In this document: in pieces, positions 1-6,912 of the stretch | Layout of the letters: the number at the start of each line of letters is the position of its first letter | Numbering within the stretch: position 1 is the stretch's first letter | Assembly (NCBI GenBank): GCA_965602795.1 | Contig: CBFCZR010000021.1 | Coordinates: 1-16,955, forward strand | DNA: 16,955 bases | DNA from: Bathyarchaeum sp965602795 | GTDB taxonomy: Archaea; Thermoproteota; Bathyarchaeia; Bathyarchaeales; Bathyarchaeaceae | Reading direction: 5' to 3' | Position numbers and translations under genes: made by a program | Notes under the pieces: model-generated | Databases searched by the model: none | What the model was told of the DNA's origin: nothing | What the model saw: only the letters and a program-made list of their open reading frames with translations

Positions 1-37
1 TTTTCCTGAAAAAACACTGTTTTCAACAATGTACCTC

Positions 38-53
38 TATTAGGAGCCTAATA
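38..53 (-). terminator. Inverted repeat with downstream T-run, possible 3' end of tsr3
   Basis: Seven-base arms TATTAGG (38-44) and CCTAATA (47-53) flank a 2-base centre, just past the tsr3 stop codon. On the minus strand a run of six T (complement of A at 9-14) follows about 24 nt later. Archaeal termination relies mainly on T-runs, so the hairpin itself may be incidental or a protein site. Confidence 0.3.
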
Positions 54-59
54 TGATGA

Positions 60-629
60 TTAGTGTTGGGTGCAGCCTTGGTTGATGTACTCGTTTTGTA
101 CTTTAATTATTTCTGTGCTGTCCTTTGCTTTGGCGTAGCCTTCCAGAAGCTCTTCATTTAAGATTATGAACTGGGGTCCCCACTTAAACTTGGATAACAG
201 TTCTTCCGCTTGTTCACGAAAATCAGCGATGTACAGAGCCGCAGCCAGCGCTTCTACGGTGCTGAGTTTGGTTGGTTTTCCATAATTTACTGGATTCGCC
301 GCCACCAAGTAGGGCAGGCAGCGGGGAGTCCAATGTGATTTTAAGTCGAAGACTGCTTTTGCGTGTACCCAGCTGCAGTCCAATGCGGTTAAGCCTCTCT
401 GTTTTAGTCGTTTTTGGTCTGCGGGAGAGAAAGCTTTCGGTGTGAAAGGGTTCAAGATGACTGCTCCTCGGGGCAGCTCTCTGACTCTGTGAACTACCCG
501 CACTAGGTTGTGGCGTTTAAGCTTCAGGGTGCTGCATTTTTTGGGGTCACACTGCTTGGCATGATAAACGGTGACTACAACAGGGCTATGGCTGATTCCT
601 CCGCACCTCCAGATGGCACATGGGGTCAT
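60..629 (-). CDS. tsr3: Tsr3-type rRNA aminocarboxypropyltransferase (DUF367)
   Basis: Probable SAM-dependent enzyme that transfers the aminocarboxypropyl group to a hypermodified uridine of small-subunit rRNA during ribosome maturation; cytosolic. Visible family signatures in the 189-aa product are QCDPKKCS (26-33), LDCSW (83-87), LPYLVAANPVNYGKP (105-119, the most diagnostic), KLSTVEALAAALY (121-133) and WGPQFIILN (150-158). The chosen ATG is the only conventional in-frame start before the conserved core, which begins near VYHAKQCDP (21-29). It overlaps the end of nnr by 44 nt and adds about 16 residues to the usual N-terminus. GGAGG-like sequence inside the overlap hints at a shorter, possibly non-canonical start, but no ATG, GTG or TTG is available there. 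Co-transcription with nnr is likely. Family call firm; exact start uncertain. Confidence 0.9.
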   Translation of the reverse strand: MTPCAIWRCGGISHSPVVVTVYHAKQCDPKKCSTLKLKRHNLVRVVHRVRELPRGAVILNPFTPKAFSPADQKRLKQRGLTALDCSWVHAKAVFDLKSHWTPRCLPYLVAANPVNYGKPTKLSTVEALAAALYIADFREQAEELLSKFKWGPQFIILNEELLEGYAKAKDSTEIIKVQNEYINQGCTQH

Positions 630-2115
630 CCATAATCTTGGGGATGTACTCGAGAATGTCTGTGGGAATCATGTGATAACCCTTTTCAGCAGCCACAAAA
701 TCTCCTGCTGCCCCGTTGATAAATGCGCCTGCCGTCGCAGCCCTGAACGAAGTCGCGCCAATAGCCAATAAGCCTCCAACTACGCCTGAGAGAACGTCCC
801 CTGTTCCTCCCACTGTCATTCCCGGGTTTCCTGTGAAATTGAATTTGGTTTGCTCTCCGTCTGAGATGACGTCAACAGGTCCCTTCAGCAGTATGGTTGC
901 CCCCAGCTTTCTCGCTCTCTTCTGAACCTTTTCCGCCCTTTCCTCCACATCATCCGGCAGCTTTTTTCCAGCCAGAATCTCGTATTCTTTGGCGTGGGGA
1001 GTTAAAACCAGTGGCAACTCAACCTTTCTTCTGAATTCCGCGAAGGCTTTAAGCCCATCAGCATCCAAAAGCAACGGCGCCCCCTTCTTCTCTAACTGTT
1101 CAATAACCTCTTTGACTGCCTCCTTGGTTTCGCTATGCAACCCCAACCCTGGACCCAAAACCACCGCCGTCGCCGAATCCAACTGCTCCTCAAGCGAGGA
1201 TAGGTTGCCTGAGTTCAGGTGTTTTCCCTTCAGTTTCATGGTTATCAGCGCTGGGGACATGGAAGAGATTGCAGTTGCAGTTTTTTCTGGAGCAGCCACC
1301 GTGACAATGTCAACTCCGGTGCGAAGAGCAGCCATGGCAGCTAATGCTGGAGCACCCGAAAACACGTTGCTTCCCCCGATTACGAGGAGCCTGCCGAAGT
1401 TTCCCTTGTGCGCTTCTGGACGGCGAGGCTTAACAGCCAATGAAACGTCTCCGGGACCAGTAAACCGTTCAAGCTCGGAGGGTAAGCCTATATTCTTCAC
1501 CGAGATTTCGCCGCTGTGTTCTTTGGCTTTGAGCAGCCCCTGTTTTGCCTTGTAAAAGGTTACAGTTAGGTTCGCATTTACAGCGGTGCCCAAAACTTCG
1601 CCTGAATCAGAATCTATTCCCGTGGGAACATCCACAGCGACACGAAAAGCATCCGTCGAGTTGATTTTTTCCACTAACTGCAAAATGGGTGGACGCAGTT
1701 TTCCCTTCAAACCTATACCCAGCAGAGCATCCACGACAACATCTGCCTTAATGTCCGAGATAAGCGTGGAATCTTTAACCTCTTTTACTGGGATAACGTT
1801 TCTGAGGGGCTGCAGGGCAACCCAGTTTTTCTTGGCTGATTCGCTGGTAATATTTGAGGCTCTTCCTGCAAGTACCACCTCAACCTTGAAATCTAAACAG
1901 GTGAGGTAACGTGCTGCAACGAAACCGTCGCCTCCGTTTCCTCCTGAACCACAAAAAATAGCCACCCGAGTTTTCTTTGGTGGGAACCGTGCCGCAATCG
2001 CCTCTGCAACGTTTCTTCCAGCAGTTTCCATAAGCTGCAGCAGTGAAACGCCGTAGTATTCAGCGTTTGTTTCTAGGGCACGCATCTCAGATGTAGTTAT
2101 TGTTTCAGTTACCAT
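586..2115 (-). CDS. nnr: Bifunctional NAD(P)H-hydrate epimerase / ADP-dependent dehydratase
   Basis: Repairs hydrated NADH and NADPH: the N-terminal YjeF domain epimerises the R and S hydrates, and the C-terminal ribokinase-like domain dehydrates the S form using ADP. In the 509-aa product the N-domain shows NGGDG (60-64) and VDVPTGIDSDSG (161-172). The C-domain (about 230 on) shows HKGNFG (236-241), LGPGLG (320-325), LLLDADGL (348-355), LTPHAKEYEIL (371-381) and the nucleotide-site loop NPGMTVGGTGD (430-440). Both catalytic halves look complete and the length is normal for the fusion. I chose the ATG at 2115 because GGGG lies about 9 nt upstream and families begin close to this point; an in-frame ATG at 2136 would add seven residues and has no obvious ribosome site. 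It overlaps tsr3 downstream and follows the topoisomerase gene by about 105 nt. Confidence 0.95.
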   Translation of the reverse strand: MVTETITTSEMRALETNAEYYGVSLLQLMETAGRNVAEAIAARFPPKKTRVAIFCGSGGNGGDGFVAARYLTCLDFKVEVVLAGRASNITSESAKKNWVALQPLRNVIPVKEVKDSTLISDIKADVVVDALLGIGLKGKLRPPILQLVEKINSTDAFRVAVDVPTGIDSDSGEVLGTAVNANLTVTFYKAKQGLLKAKEHSGEISVKNIGLPSELERFTGPGDVSLAVKPRRPEAHKGNFGRLLVIGGSNVFSGAPALAAMAALRTGVDIVTVAAPEKTATAISSMSPALITMKLKGKHLNSGNLSSLEEQLDSATAVVLGPGLGLHSETKEAVKEVIEQLEKKGAPLLLDADGLKAFAEFRRKVELPLVLTPHAKEYEILAGKKLPDDVEERAEKVQKRARKLGATILLKGPVDVISDGEQTKFNFTGNPGMTVGGTGDVLSGVVGGLLAIGATSFRAATAGAFINGAAGDFVAAEKGYHMIPTDILEYIPKIMDDPMCHLEVRRNQP

Positions 2116-2220
2116 TCTTGTGAACCCCACATACACTAGAGGCTACAGTGTTTTGGGTTTTATGGCTCTTTCTATCTTTTCAGAAAAACAGTGTCCATTG
2201 TTTGTGGGTTAGAATGTTTT

Positions 2221-4014
2221 TTAGCTGTTTTCTGCGTTGTTTTGGTTTTCAACCCAGCTGAATTTTTTGTGCAGAGCCTTCTGGTAGTATTTTTTCCAGT
2301 CGTACTCCACCTTTTTGCCCCACTCATAGTAGATTCTGGGGTCAATGTAGCTCTTCAGGGAAGTTGAAAGATTATAGTCCCGAGTCTCCTCCTGAAGCTT
2401 TATCCTCAGCTTCGCCTTCTCCAAAGCTGCCTTATCCCTCTGCTTCCTGCTCTTTAGTCGCTGCTTCTGCTTCTGCATCAACGCTCTATGTTTAGCCTTA
2501 TAGTCTCTAACGCGCTGTCTGGTGCGAGCTATAACTCTCCGTTTGCTTTTAACCCGTTTCGTTATACCCTTAACAGATTTGGCCTGCTCCTTTCGCTCCT
2601 CCAGTTTTTGTTTAAGCTCTTCCAGCTGCTCCATTGCCGCCGTCAGCTTTTCCTCCTGCTTCCTAATCCGCAACCGGTATCGTTTGTCCTGTTCCTTCGC
2701 TTTCGTTTTAATTTTGGTCTGAGCCTTCTTCGCCCGCGCCTTCAGAACCTTGATTCGCGCCTTCCTCTTTTCTAGAGACGCTTTCCACCTCTTCGGGATG
2801 GTGCGCTTATGGTTGCAAACTTTGGCGGCTTCAAGATTCGCCATCTTAGCCACATACTTCTTAACGTATGCGGGGTCTTCAGATTCAACCGGTGTCTTTT
2901 CCAGCTTCTTTTCTACAGCATCAGAAGCGTAAAGAGTACGGAAAACCTTCGCTGAGAGCCCAGTCAACACCTCATCCAGAAACTCGCTTACATGACTAGA
3001 GCGGACACCATTGAAAAGGGCAGACTCCGAGTTCTCAGAGAATTCATTAAGATTTTTAATAACTTTGTCATGAAGTTTTTTTGTGAAAATGTGGGGCACG
3101 CTGTCTTTTCCCAAAAAGTTGAAAGACACTGTTCCGTCGCCGTTGATTTTGACGTGCTCCTTTCTGAGAGTTGAAGCACCCACAGTGTCTGCCTCATCAG
3201 GGTCTTTTTCGTCGCCAACCCTGATCTTCAGCTTATCGATAAGATAACAAACTGTCGCAATTTTCCTGCGCTTCACATCCTCGGCTTCAAGATTCCGCAG
3301 AATGTGCCTTTTGATCCGAGGAAGATTTCGGCTAAACTCTTTTGCCTTGTCAAACTTTTCGATGTCCTTTTTCTGCTTAAAACTGCTTGAATCAGAAAAC
3401 CACACATACTTCATTTTGCCGCTGAGCTTGTCCTGCCAACGAGCAACCCATATGTTTTCTGGCTCCCAGACGATCTCCTTCCAGTTGCCCTCTGGTTTCG
3501 GTGCGTCAGGCGAAAGATTCAGTATAATGTCCTCCTCACTGGGTCCCTCTTTCCACCTTCCCCGCAGCGGATGTTTTCCGCGCCCCATAAAGATGGAGCT
3601 GGGCTCTGCAACGTAGTTAGCCAGCTCGGTTTTTTCATCGTCAACCCAAGCGTAACCATACTTCTCTTTGTTGGCTTCCCTGACAGCTTTTCTTTGAGCC
3701 GCCAACCGTTTCTTCTCCTCTCTGGGAAGACTTTTTTTCCATTCTCGCTCCTGCTCAACAAGGGCGATTATTTCTGAGAAGTCAACGTCTCCGGGTTTAA
3801 CTTTGGTGCCCAGTTTCTTTGAGAAGTCCTTGTGAAAGTTCTTGGCGAAGACCGGATCCTCAACATAGGGGGTTCCAACCTTTTTTGCCCACGCTACCGC
3901 CATCTTTTCCTGCTCAGCCGTCAGCCTAACCTCGTTCCCCTTTACCTTAACTGTAAGCCCTTTTCCTTCGTATCGGGGTGGAACTAGGATGCCGTTGTGA
4001 TGAAGAGTTTCCAT
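2221..4014 (-). CDS. Eukaryote-type DNA topoisomerase IB
   Basis: Relaxes positive and negative supercoils by transient single-strand cleavage through a 3'-phosphotyrosine link. The 597-aa product has the core-domain entry PPRYEGKG (12-19), a cap/core region to about 240, and the five expected catalytic residues: Arg265 in KIRVG, Lys303 in LGKDS, Arg359 in FRTLYAS, His402 in CNHKR and the nucleophile Tyr556 in SYIDPR. Residues about 410-545 form a Lys/Glu/Arg-rich heptad linker, like the eukaryotic coiled-coil linker but long. The eukaryotic N-terminal extension is absent, as in known Thaumarchaeota and Bathyarchaeia enzymes. GGAG sits 6 nt before the ATG. It is transcribed divergently from the PUA gene across a 37-bp dyad. 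The assignment rests on full conservation of catalytic residues. Confidence 0.97.
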   Translation of the reverse strand: METLHHNGILVPPRYEGKGLTVKVKGNEVRLTAEQEKMAVAWAKKVGTPYVEDPVFAKNFHKDFSKKLGTKVKPGDVDFSEIIALVEQEREWKKSLPREEKKRLAAQRKAVREANKEKYGYAWVDDEKTELANYVAEPSSIFMGRGKHPLRGRWKEGPSEEDIILNLSPDAPKPEGNWKEIVWEPENIWVARWQDKLSGKMKYVWFSDSSSFKQKKDIEKFDKAKEFSRNLPRIKRHILRNLEAEDVKRRKIATVCYLIDKLKIRVGDEKDPDEADTVGASTLRKEHVKINGDGTVSFNFLGKDSVPHIFTKKLHDKVIKNLNEFSENSESALFNGVRSSHVSEFLDEVLTGLSAKVFRTLYASDAVEKKLEKTPVESEDPAYVKKYVAKMANLEAAKVCNHKRTIPKRWKASLEKRKARIKVLKARAKKAQTKIKTKAKEQDKRYRLRIRKQEEKLTAAMEQLEELKQKLEERKEQAKSVKGITKRVKSKRRVIARTRQRVRDYKAKHRALMQKQKQRLKSRKQRDKAALEKAKLRIKLQEETRDYNLSTSLKSYIDPRIYYEWGKKVEYDWKKYYQKALHKKFSWVENQNNAENS

Positions 4015-4046
4015 CTGTTTCTCCGCCTGCTTTAGATTCCTTATAG

Positions 4047-4083
4047 GTCTAAAATAAGAAACTTTAAGTTTTCTCTTTTAGAC
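4047..4083. promoter_or_regulatory. 37-bp dyad in the topoisomerase / PUA divergent promoter
   Basis: Outer arms GTCTAAAA (4047-4054) and TTTTAGAC (4076-4083) and inner arms AAACTT (4059-4064) and AAGTTT (4066-4071) share one centre at 4065; 15 of 18 pairs match. On the minus strand CTTATTTTAGAC resembles a TATA box about 40 nt before the topoisomerase ATG. On the plus strand TCTTTTAGAC could serve the PUA gene. It may be an operator or a symmetrical pair of core promoters. Confidence 0.6.
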
Positions 4084-4163
4084 TTTGAGTTTAGCCGCTT
4101 GCAGAATAACATTTAATGGTTTAGCCTGAATTTAATGTGAAACATGTTGGTGAAACAGGGTAC

Positions 4164-4631
4164 ATGGATGCTTTAGGGAAGATACGGAGTGTAGCTGATT
4201 ACCAGTTCGGAAGAGACGCAGGAAAAAAGCTGTTCCCAGACGAAGTGGACATAGTGTACTCGAAAAACACGGGAAAAATAAGACACATACACCTGAAAGA
4301 AGAACTGCTGGCTACCCTCCGACCCACCACCGGACTCTTTGTTTTAACCCTTGCCGGAGCCAAACGATTAACCCACAAAGTGAAACCTATACGCTATTGG
4401 GTTAAAATCATGGATGAAGCTGAACCCTTTGTGGCAAAAGGAAGAAGCGCCTTCGCCAAACATGTGATAGACGCTGACGATGAGATAAGACCAAACGAGG
4501 AAGTGGTAGTAATCAACGGAAAGAGTGAGGTTTTGGCTGTTGGGCGGGCTCTCCTCTCCGGAAAGGAGATGAAAGAGTTTCGTAGGGGAGTGGCTGTGCG
4601 TGTTCGACGTGGAGTGGCGGAAAAAAGTTAA
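4164..4631 (+). CDS. C2-PUA RNA-binding protein, like the C-terminal subunit of split archaeosine tRNA-guanine transglycosylase
   Basis: Resembles the C-terminal C2 plus PUA region of archaeal tRNA-guanine transglycosylase, which in some archaea is a separate subunit that helps the catalytic half reach G15 in the D-arm. Visible signatures in the 155-aa form are ADYQFG (11-16), LRPTTGLF (52-59), then a PUA domain with EPFVAKGRSAFAKHV (87-101), LAVGRALLSGKEM (124-136) and GVAVRVRRG (142-150). No catalytic TIM barrel is present here. The ATG at 4164 has GGTGA 10 nt upstream and starts close to the conserved core; GTG at 4137 in frame would add nine residues and would suit a leaderless transcript. 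NAC follows after 40 nt, suggesting a translation-related operon. A related archaeosine-synthase-type PUA protein is the main alternative. Confidence 0.8.
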   Translation: MDALGKIRSVADYQFGRDAGKKLFPDEVDIVYSKNTGKIRHIHLKEELLATLRPTTGLFVLTLAGAKRLTHKVKPIRYWVKIMDEAEPFVAKGRSAFAKHVIDADDEIRPNEEVVVINGKSEVLAVGRALLSGKEMKEFRRGVAVRVRRGVAEKS

Positions 4632-4671
4632 GAAGGCACGTTAATCAGTATAGGCATGGGAAGGAACAGAA

Positions 4672-5028
4672 ATGAGGAGAAGAGTGAGTCCAAGAAACGC
4701 GAAGAGAATGATGCAGCGCATGGGCATGAACATGGAAGAGATGCCCGACGTTCAAGAAGTCATCTTCAGAAAAAGCGACAAAGAAATCGTTGTTGAGAAC
4801 CCTCAGGTGGCTATTCTTGCCATGCAGGGACAAAAAATCTTTCAGGTCACCGGACAGGTAAGTGAGCGGGATCTAGAAACAGAAGAGGCTAAGCTAACTA
4901 TTCCTGAAGAGGATGTGCAGCTTGTTGCAGACCAGACAGGAAAAACTATGGAAGACGCTAAGCGAGCTCTGGAATCAAGCGGTGGAGACCTCGCTAAGGC
5001 GATACTTCTCCTTCAAACAGGCGGCTGA
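4672..5028 (+). CDS. nac: Nascent polypeptide-associated complex protein (archaeal NAC)
   Basis: Homodimeric ribosome-associated chaperone that contacts emerging nascent chains. The 118-aa product has a basic, Met-rich N-terminus (RRR and KRMMQRMGMN) that fits ribosome binding, the NAC domain at about 28-62 (VQEVIFRKSDKEIVVENP, then IFQVTGQ) and a UBA domain at about 80-116 (EEDVQLVADQTGKTMEDA onward). This NAC-UBA order and length are typical of archaea. An AAGGA motif lies about 6 nt before the ATG. It is probably in an operon with the upstream PUA gene, and its stop lies 2 nt from the convergent cobalamin adenosyltransferase stop. Confidence 0.95.
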   Translation: MRRRVSPRNAKRMMQRMGMNMEEMPDVQEVIFRKSDKEIVVENPQVAILAMQGQKIFQVTGQVSERDLETEEAKLTIPEEDVQLVADQTGKTMEDAKRALESSGGDLAKAILLLQTGG

Positions 5029-5030
5029 AC

Positions 5031-5543
5031 TTAGTACTGGATGCCCTCTGTGGTCACCATTTCTTCAGGATATTTCAGGTCTTTCACTTCGTTGACAAAA
5101 TCAGCCCTGTCTATGAGCTCTTTAGGCGCGTATCTCCCAGTTAAAACAACGTCAGTCTCCTCTGGGAGGCTGTCCAGAAACTCTATCACTTCTTTTACCT
5201 TTAGCATGTTACAATGAAGAGCCAGATTTATCTCATCCAAAACCAGCAGATTAGGTTTCTTCTCTTTAACAATCTTTTTGGCGAATTCCAGCCCCTCTTT
5301 TGTGAGCTTACGGTCTTCTTCACCTAGGTTGTCCAATCCTATCCAGCCTTCTCTGCCGAACAGGTAGATTTCGTAGTAGGGCTGAAGCTTCTCCCGTATC
5401 TTGTACTCCCCCGTGTTCTTCCACCACTTCAAAAACTGGATTATAACCACTTTGCGTTTGTGACCCACAGACCTCAGGGCTAAACCTAAAGCATTTGCGG
5501 TTTTTCCACCCCCAGTTCCAGTGTACAGATAGATGTAACCCAT
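5031..5543 (-). CDS. cobO: Cob(I)alamin / cob(I)yrinate adenosyltransferase (CobA/CobO/BtuR family)
   Basis: Transfers the adenosyl group of ATP to Co(I) corrinoid, making adenosylcobalamin precursors. The 170-aa product opens with the family P-loop TGTGGGKT (8-15), followed by LALRSVG, LVLDEINLAL (100-109, Walker B-like) and VVLTGRYAPKELIDRAD (132-148), all typical of CobO. ATG at 5543 has a strong GGTGGGGAG site 8 nt upstream; an in-frame GTG three codons earlier lies inside that site and is less likely. A TATA-like GTTATTTTTA at 5581-5590 suits a monocistronic transcript. No other cobalamin genes are nearby, though a B12-type radical SAM gene and CooC occur in the window. Confidence 0.95.
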   Translation of the reverse strand: MGYIYLYTGTGGGKTANALGLALRSVGHKRKVVIIQFLKWWKNTGEYKIREKLQPYYEIYLFGREGWIGLDNLGEEDRKLTKEGLEFAKKIVKEKKPNLLVLDEINLALHCNMLKVKEVIEFLDSLPEETDVVLTGRYAPKELIDRADFVNEVKDLKYPEEMVTTEGIQY

Positions 5544-5580
5544 TCTTTTCACTCCCCACCTTAGTGTTCAGAAATAACTC

Positions 5581-5590
5581 TAAAAATAAC
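5581..5590 (-). promoter_or_regulatory. TATA-like box of cobO
   Basis: Minus-strand GTTATTTTTA lies about 40 nt before the cobO ATG, leaving room for a short leader carrying the GGTGGGGAG ribosome site. It resembles the TTATTTTAGA box of the topoisomerase gene. Confidence 0.4.
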
Positions 5591-5652
5591 AAAGGGCGAA
5601 CAGCCAATTTAGGCTTACTGCATATTCACGCCATAGTTATTGTTGAAGAAAG

Positions 5653-5658
5653 CTTTTA
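5653..5658 (+). promoter_or_regulatory. TATA-like box of the amino-acid dehydrogenase gene
   Basis: CTTTTA is centred about 28 nt upstream of the ATG at 5684, the spacing expected for a leaderless archaeal transcript. No ribosome site precedes that ATG, so this box supports the chosen start. Confidence 0.45.
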
Positions 5659-5683
5659 CAATGGTTCAGTTAGTATATCTGTA

Positions 5684-6844
5684 ATGAACGCTTCTGGGGA
5701 AAACGGATTGAATATCAAGATAGAGGCTTTTGCTGACGAGTGGGGTCCAGAAAAAATCCTGCAGGTCTACGACCCCAAAACAGGAATGAAGGGGGTTCTG
5801 GTAATAGACAACACAACTTTGGGTCCGGGAAAGGGCGGAATCAGAATGCTGCCCACAGTAACAACCGAGGAAGTTTTCAGGTTAGCCAGAACAATGACCT
5901 GGAAGTGCGCCTTAGCAAAAATCCCTTTTGGAGGAGCCAAATCCGGCATAATCGCTGACCCCAAGCCGATGCGTGAAGAAAAGAAGATGGAGATAATCCG
6001 TGCCTTCTCCAGAGCCCTGAAACGAGTGTGCCCAAGCCTATACGTAGCCGCGCCAGACATCAACACTGGAGAGAAGGAAATGGCTGTCTTCGCCAAGGAG
6101 AATGGCTCAATGAAGTCTGCCACCGGAAAACCTGCTCACCTGTGCGTTAAGCCAGGAGTAAAATGCGGCATACCCCATGAGTATGGGTCCACAGCCTTGG
6201 GGGTGGTGCAGGCAACGTTCACGGCGGCAAATTATGTTGAAGACTTGGACATTGACAGTGCAACGGCTGCGGTGGAGGGCTTCGGGAATGTCGGTTCTTT
6301 CGTTGTTGAGTATCTAACTCAGATCGACGTGAAGGTGGTAGCAGTTTCTGATTCCAATGGATGCATCTACAACCCTAAGGGAATAGACTACGAAAAGTTG
6401 CTAAAAATCAAGACGGAAACAGGCTCGGTCATCAACTATCGCCCAGGCAAAGTGCTAGACAATAAGGAGCTTTTCGAGTTGCCGATGGACATTCTTGTTC
6501 CCGCCGCCCTCCCCGACGTTATAACCAAAGAGAATGTGGAACGCGTCAAAGCGAAGCTGGTGGTTGAGGCAGCTAACCTTCCGGTACGACCAGAAATAGA
6601 GAAGGCTTTGTCTGATAGAGGCGTTTTTGTTGTTCCCGACATTCTGGCAAACGCTGGAGGAGTGATTTCGTCTTACGCTGAGTACCGCGGCTACAACCCT
6701 AAACGGATGCTGGAGATGGTTCAACGGAAAATCAGGCGAACCACAGTGAAGGTTATAGAAACTGCTCTAAACAACAATATTGAACTCAGAGACTCGGCAA
6801 TGAATATCGCAAAAGAGCGGATACTCAAAGCAAGTAAGCATTGA
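5684..6844 (+). CDS. Glu/Leu/Phe/Val dehydrogenase family protein
   Basis: NAD(P)-dependent oxidative deaminase of an amino acid, most likely glutamate or a branched-chain or aromatic residue. In the 386-aa product the catalytic domain shows TLGPGKGGIRM (45-55), TWKCALAKIPFGGAKSGI (72-89) with the active-site lysines, and APDINT (123-128) with the catalytic Asp. The Rossmann domain shows VEGFGNVGS (197-205), and NAGGV lies at 323-327. The ATG at 5684 is chosen because conserved sequence begins soon after and a TATA box sits 28 nt upstream; the open frame extends back to 5495 but that part covers the cobO promoter. The protein is shorter than typical 415-aa GDH, and IDNTTLGP looks LeuDH-like while the lysine motifs look GDH-like. 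An insert-like PAHLCVKPGVKCGIPHEYG (150-168) replaces the usual region before the ATG/GV helix. Substrate is therefore left open. Confidence 0.88.
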   Translation: MNASGENGLNIKIEAFADEWGPEKILQVYDPKTGMKGVLVIDNTTLGPGKGGIRMLPTVTTEEVFRLARTMTWKCALAKIPFGGAKSGIIADPKPMREEKKMEIIRAFSRALKRVCPSLYVAAPDINTGEKEMAVFAKENGSMKSATGKPAHLCVKPGVKCGIPHEYGSTALGVVQATFTAANYVEDLDIDSATAAVEGFGNVGSFVVEYLTQIDVKVVAVSDSNGCIYNPKGIDYEKLLKIKTETGSVINYRPGKVLDNKELFELPMDILVPAALPDVITKENVERVKAKLVVEAANLPVRPEIEKALSDRGVFVVPDILANAGGVISSYAEYRGYNPKRMLEMVQRKIRRTTVKVIETALNNNIELRDSAMNIAKERILKASKH

Positions 6845-6846
6845 TA

Positions 6847-6858
6847 CCTTTTTTAAGG
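6847..6858 (+). terminator. T-run terminator after the dehydrogenase
   Basis: CCTTTTTTAAGG begins 3 nt after the dehydrogenase stop. It has a run of six T, consistent with archaeal T-tract termination, in a convergent intergenic gap of 68 nt. Confidence 0.4.
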
Positions 6859-6912
6859 CATTTATTGGTTCTTCACCAGTTACCTTAACAGTAACAGTTT
6901 ACGTTTCTGTTG

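Noticed and set aside
15..30. ACACTGTTTT near the window start resembling the reverse complement of sequence near 2183-2193
   Set aside because: About ten shared A/T-rich bases with no extended match; not a credible repeat.
53..59. ATGATGA resembling a C-box of a C/D RNA
   Set aside because: No CTGA D-box at a suitable distance downstream and no second box pair.
989..1555. 188-codon plus-strand open frame across nnr
   Set aside because: Low-complexity Ser/Pro/Thr-rich shadow of the well-supported nnr gene on the other strand.
5495..5683. 63-codon N-terminal extension of the amino-acid dehydrogenase frame
   Set aside because: It overlaps the cobO start and promoter, has no family similarity, and a TATA box correctly spaced for ATG 5684 lies inside it.
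6879..6895. GTTAC/GTAAC inverted repeat between the dehydrogenase and the exported protein
   Set aside because: Five-base arms only, with no promoter in this convergent gap; likely chance.
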